In this document: piece by piece, positions 58,720-64,000 of the stretch
Position numbering within the stretch: the stretch's first letter is position 1
Layout: each line of letters opens with the position of its first letter
NCBI RefSeq assembly: GCF_001949145.1
Contig: NW_019091630.1
Span: 205,030-269,029, forward strand
From: Acanthaster planci
Taxonomy: Eukaryota > Echinodermata > Asteroidea > Valvatida > Acanthasteridae
DNA: 64,000 bases
Direction: 5' to 3'
Position numbers and translations under genes: made by a program
Notes under the pieces: generated by a model
What the model was told of the DNA's origin: nothing
Seen by the model: only the letters and a program-made list of their open reading frames with translations
Database searches by the model: none

Positions 58720-61700
58720 TTTTTCCAATGATGAATAAACTGAAACAAAAGTGCCTTTGTCTAGGCTCACGTAAGTTTCCTTGTTTGGACTACAGTTAAC
58801 AGGTCTCATGACTGGTCTCCTGATGGTCTCGACCATAACACCGATGAGGTGAGATGTACATATGTACATGTAGCTTTTGATGTGCAGGACTGTCATCTGC
58901 ATACATGTATTCCACATCACACCGGCAAGATGGATAGATTTACAATGTCATTTAGCCCAGCAAAACATAAACTAAATGTAGTTTCTCCTCCTTGCCTGCT
59001 CCCTGCTTTCATTCTCATCCATTTCCTCTTTCTTTGACATTTGCTCAAATTTGACATCAGATGTCTTTCTGGGGCTGCCCCCTCCTCTGATAAAAAACAG
59101 GCCCCCAAAATGGAGGAGAAACTACCGATATTCATGTCGTACTGGTCAGTGTATAAGTACAGGTGGTGTCGGGAAAGCAAATGAAAAGGCCTTTTGCCGC
59201 TGTGCAGAGCAGCGCTGTGAAGTTTTGCACGGGCACTGCAAACTCACTAAAGCCAAGGTGATTTTTGATAAGTTTGATCACCAAGGGCCCCAATGCGATC
59301 TACATGTACACACATGTACAGGTACATGTATGTACATGTATGTACATTGTGCATCAAGCACTTCAGTCTCATGTACATGTACTGATGAACAATTGTATTT
59401 ACTGTACGGTACATGTACCAGTGCTATGCTCCAGAGACCTGATCTATTTTTTCCCAATACACACACAGGTAAACATACAGGTACATGTACCAGCAGGGTA
59501 CCAGATGTACATGTATACATACATGTACATGCACCGTACATGTACATTTCCAGGTTACATGTTATACCAACCACATATGGCACATGTACTGTACATGCAC
59601 ATGTACATGTATGTTACCGGTACACTGCGTGAACCAACAGCAAAACTACATGTACTCTGTACATGTGCAGTACTGTCCATGACTTGCACAATATCATACA
59701 ATGTAAATGTACACTGTATATATACCGGTACCCTGGCAGACGTACATTTCATGGACTCAGTAACCTGATATTTTCTGGGTTTTGGGGGGTTTTTGTTGAT
59801 CAATTACAGCACCTGAGAACAATAATCAACTACTGGGATTACATGTACATGTACGAGTAATGAACACTTTGTACATGTACCAGTACATGTACAATGTACA
59901 TGCATACCAGTACATGTACAATGTACATGTACGTGCATACCAGTACATGTGGGAACAGTAAGAAGGATGCATGATTTATAGACATAGCATCTACACTGTA
60001 GATGTATAATTTATTATAAAGACGTACGGTATATCCATGATCTACCGTACCCAACAATGATAACATCTAGACGCTGTACATGTAACATATCAATACATGT
60101 ATGTGTTACTACATGTATAACATGGTACATTGTACATACATACTGTACAGTGCATTTATGTAATGAGAAAGCTGGCCAACATGTCCAAAGTCCTTCCTTG
60201 TCAAGCTGATTATACAAACATGTAGCAGTACCCATGGAGGAATAAAAAATGTGTCCTGCTGATAAGGGCTGAACTTGTTTGATGTGATCTGGGAAGCATT
60301 CTCCCTCACATGGTGAGCTTTGTCAGTGGGATGGATACCGGTATCAACTTCCAATTGATCTGGACATTGTCCTGTTTTCAAAACTCTTGAATTTATGATT
60401 CTAGACAAAAAGTTAGATTCATTGCCGTAGACAACCTCCGTGTAGAATCATAAATGGACCAGATCTGAAAATAAAGAGCGTGCCCATTTAATTTGAACTT
60501 TACCGGTACATGCACCCATGGACCCTCCACTGCACTACCCCTGGTATAACTGACAAAGCTTATCATGTCAGGGGGTTCTGTAGATCACATCACACATGTT
60601 CATGTACATGTACATGTACGTTGTACATGTCCTACAGCACATTACAGCTCTGAACTGCATGTACTGTACATACACATATACCAGTACATGGAATACCACC
60701 CAACCATTTGCTGTTCCAACACATCCAATGTACATATACTCATGCATGTACATACATGTACCTACATGTACATGCACCGGTACATGTTCTTTCAATGGGG
60801 GCTGTGCACCAAGACTTGGTCAAGTCTGACGTGCTGAAAACTGAAGAAGTGGAGAGATTAATTGTAGATGTACACGTACATGTAGGCCTATTTTGTTACT
60901 ATTTTTATGTTGGAAAGCTATTTACAAGCATTTTGTGTTAGATGTTATGGAGAGTCACGGATGTATGTTTCTGGTTTGATACTATTAGGAATTTGGTGTA
61001 ACCGAATATTTGATTTTTGGAAAGTTGAATAAATATTCCTAAATTCAAGAAAAATTCTGGCATTGCACTTCCCTTTTTGTACACTGTGCCCAGTACTGCT
61101 ACAAGTACAATGGATACTGCTTACTAAGTACTCAAGTACAATGTACATGTGTGTACCAGTATGTACATGTATTTAGATACCCACAACAGTGCACTCACTT
61201 TCCTGTGAAAACAACAATGGGCCTTTTCAGACATGACCAAGAGCTGCCCTTTGTCATGTTGGTATTGTAGGCATTTACCACACACTGGTACCCGAGTCTA
61301 GATACAATGTACATACTATATGTGTACATGTTTCCACTGTGCCCACTCTGCTATGACTTAGAGTTCAAAAATGTAGGCTTTTTCCACCTTTTATGACTAA
61401 AGTATTTTTTTTCTCTACAAAGATCTTTTAATCGAAAGTCAGTAGTCAGTATTGATATGAATCACTGTTTACAACTTTAATCAGTTAATGGGTACAATTA
61501 CGCACATGTACATGTACGTACATGTAAATGTACCTGGGATGTACATGTGCCGAAATATGGTGCCCTATGGAAACCGAGAAGAATGGGTTAAATAGGTCTC
61601 CACAAGGACTTTTTCAAGGTGTATAGGTCTCCACAAGGATTTCACAAAACTGATATTTGGAAATTGCTCGAAAAGGAGAAATTTTTAATGTGTAAGAATC

Positions 61701-61873
61701 CGTCACAAATTGAAGTGTTCATGTAAGGGACATTCGGTCGAAATTTCAGTCCAGGAGAGTGATTCATGTTGAGATGAGAGCGTTTTGAAAACATCATTTC
61801 ACACGCGACCGAATTAGTAGTGGAGAACAAAGCCATGTCTCCACAAGGATACAAATTAAGGTACATGTATGGA

Positions 61874-62110
61874 GGGCTGTGCCGAATATTTGATCAATTA
61901 TCAAATATTTGAATATTTTTTTCCAAAGTTGAATATATTCAAATGGAAAAATACTACATGACAAGGGAGAATTTTCTTTTCTTTAAATGTGAAACAAAGC
62001 GCCGTGGAAACATTTCAAGCTGATTCAAATGAAAAGCAACAGAATTCAAAAAGCAGTTATTATAAATTGAAAAATTTAAAAGATATTAATTGTAAACAGG
62101 GCAAGTACTG
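61874..62110. mobile_element. Truncated hAT-like element
   Basis: GGGCTGTGCCGAATATTTGA and the following AAATATTTGAATATT resemble the end of the element at 49843-50285. The other terminus is not recognisable. Confidence 0.4.
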
Positions 62111-64000
62111 TTTGTCTGTAATTCATGTACAGTATGTATGAAATTTTGCTTTTGGAATGATTTGTGGATTATTTAATTTACAAATTTTGTGCATGAATAA
62201 AATATATTTGCCATGTTTAAAAGCTAATTGTACGCAAAATGAATCATGAACTCTTAGGAAAATATGGTGCAACCATGGAGGTACCGGTACTGTTGGAAGT
62301 ACATGTACACACATCCAATGCACTGGGAATCTGCATACCAGTACATGTACAAAAGGTATGCTGTCAAGGGCTGTTGGGTGCATGGTGAGTGCGTGTTCAT
62401 ACATGTACATGTACTGTTTGATAGAGTACATGTACTATACAGATGTACATGTATGTGTAGGCCTAATGTTCATGTACATTGTACAACATGTATATTTTTG
62501 GGCTGTGTCTACATGTAGCTGTTTATCAGGGTGCATGACTCTCCTTCCATCACATCAGCCTGCAATTTATAAATCCTCCTCAAAGGGAAAAAACAATCAA
62601 CTCTAAAATGGAAACATGACTCACAGCCTGCATGGCCTGCCCGTAACTAATAGTGGACACACCCAAGATTAGTACATGTACATGTACGTCCCTGTACATG
62701 CACGGTGCACTGTGCAATTACATACCGGGTATGTACATGTAATTAAGCAGGTTAATGTACGGTATGGACGGACCCATATGAATACATGTAGCTGTGTTTT
62801 TGTCTCATATATTCTGGTACAGTATCGGTATATACACAAGTACAAATGTTTTTGGACATACATGTACATGTACATGTATACTGTACATGACATACATTAC
62901 ATACACATGTACTGGTACATGTACCGTACATGTATGTACAGTGTAAGTTCCACCAAGACAACTCTGCCAGCAATCCACTAGGGCTATTTAATGTTTCACA
63001 GTCCCAGTACATAAACATGTGAGGTACAGGTGTACAGGTAAGTCCCTTGGGGGCAGTTTAACAATGGGCAAACCTGTTCCATCCACACAATTGTTAACCA
63101 GGATGAAATGCAGTAAAAGTACTTTCTGAACCCCTTCAGTTTTCATTCCTTCATCTTCTTGGAAATTGAGGGCAATTAGGATTAAATTACCGGTACATAC
63201 ATGTACATGTACCTATCATGTGATACATCCTCTTACAAAATGCTCTACCTCAGTTGATGTACACATAAATGAAATGGCGCGCATAATGTGCATGGTTACA
63301 ATGCATACTGTACATGTATTTTCATTCATGGCTCCCTGGTTACCAACAAACCAGTGAGGTGACTGCTGTTGTGGCTATGATTTGAATGGGCATGCTGCAC
63401 TATGTACAAGTACAATACAGGCTTTGTTGTTCTCTCTGTGGGGTTGTCAAGTGACAAAAGGTCATGGCGAAACACAGAACATGAACCCAGTACCCTAACT
63501 GCACTGCAGACAGCTTCAAGTACACACCCCTACTAGGGTAACCCAAGGACTGGTACACATTGGTTTTATCAGTTGAAGAGCATCTGGGGAATGCACTGAA
63601 TCATCTTGGGTCTGTCAAGGGAAAACCCCAAACCAGTCATTATGACTAATTGGGTGGGTGGGTCCAGATGAATCAGCCACTGCAGGTGGGGGGGGGGGTA
63701 ACTGTCCGAAATGGATGTTCCAGAAATGTCTGTCATGTCTGTAGGCACTGAACATGGGAGTATAGTAAACCACTGGTACCAGGGTATTCATGATTTGATG
63801 GTGTGCTTTGTAGGCCACAAAATGTCCCCGGAATCTCCTTGTTTCCTTTTTTTTGGGGGGGGTGTCATTTAGTGTTTTTTTTCACTGTATAATCCGTGCT
63901 TCTAAAAATCCTAGAAGATTAATAAAGTACAATTTTCATCAATGTGTACAATCCTGTAAAGCTGGATGGTACATGTACAGTACAAATATGTACAGTACAT

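Larger units (their letters stand above)
57992..64000 (-). other. Upstream intron of the receptor gene
   Basis: Six kilobases with the highest density of GTACAT/ACATGTAC repeats in the window (59300-60150, 60590-60800, 62640-62940). No exon with an immunoglobulin Cys or Tyr-x-Cys signature was found on either strand. The open frames are repeat-derived. Confidence 0.65.

Noticed and set aside
59051-59768. Overlapping plus-strand open frames of 193 and 167 codons
   Set aside because: Mostly His-Val-His-Val and Met-Tyr-Met-Tyr runs from the GTACAT repeat, with no domain or splice support.
60109-60408. Minus-strand open frame with DQLEVDTGIHPTDKAHHV
   Set aside because: The donor-like GTGAGG is phase 0 and does not fit the receptor gene. 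No immunoglobulin signature and no acceptor tract.

Overview
The window is eukaryotic nuclear DNA from an invertebrate deuterostome, and amphioxus (Branchiostoma) fits best. It has small exons in multi-kilobase introns with GT-AG boundaries, single proto-orthologues of genes that exist as vertebrate paralogue sets, tRNA-derived SINEs, many short non-autonomous DNA elements, and minisatellites that start at or just behind 5' splice sites. I recall that last feature being described for amphioxus introns. The species is an inference. One ambiguous base (n) lies at 10311.

Three genes are supported. (1) CBL, the E3 ubiquitin ligase, is on the minus strand from 19508 down to 2423. Four exons give 387 codons covering the four-helix bundle, EF-hand, SH2, linker and first half of the RING. 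The rest of the gene lies off the left edge. (2) TBC1D23, the endosome-to-Golgi tethering adaptor, is complete on the plus strand from 19868 to 32834. Sixteen exons join in phase to a 695-residue protein (human about 699). CBL and TBC1D23 are head to head with 359 bp between start codons. (3) The 3' part of a single-pass adhesion or receptor-type gene lies on the minus strand from about 57991 to 43399. It has a Thr/Pro-rich stalk, a transmembrane helix, a 37-bp micro-exon, a basic/proline cytoplasmic exon and a last exon carrying an ITIM (INYADL) followed 28 residues later by an ITSM (TQYASI). A 48-bp phase 1-1 exon at 54081-54128 looks like an alternative stalk cassette. The ectodomain is off the right edge.

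This neighbourhood matches human regions that each hold one CBL paralogue beside adhesion genes: CBL with MCAM and NECTIN1 on 11q23, CBLB with ALCAM, NECTIN3 and TBC1D23 on 3q12-13, and CBLC with BCAM and NECTIN2 on 19q13. The third gene is therefore plausibly the unduplicated relative of the MCAM/ALCAM/BCAM or nectin families, with a leukocyte-receptor-like tail.

Layout: 1-2422, CBL intron with a duplicated RING half-exon; 2423-19508, CBL; 19509-19867, shared promoter; 19868-34070, TBC1D23 and its 3' UTR; 34071-43315, intergenic with no supported gene; 43316-57991, receptor gene 3' half; 57992-64000, its upstream intron. Introns hold two SINE families, TIR/MITE families (one piggyBac-like, two hAT-like), fold-back elements, minisatellites, and hammerhead-ribozyme-like tails of Penelope-type retroelements. 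A dispersed self-complementary GTACAT repeat is dense in the CBL introns and the receptor-gene introns but sparse through TBC1D23.
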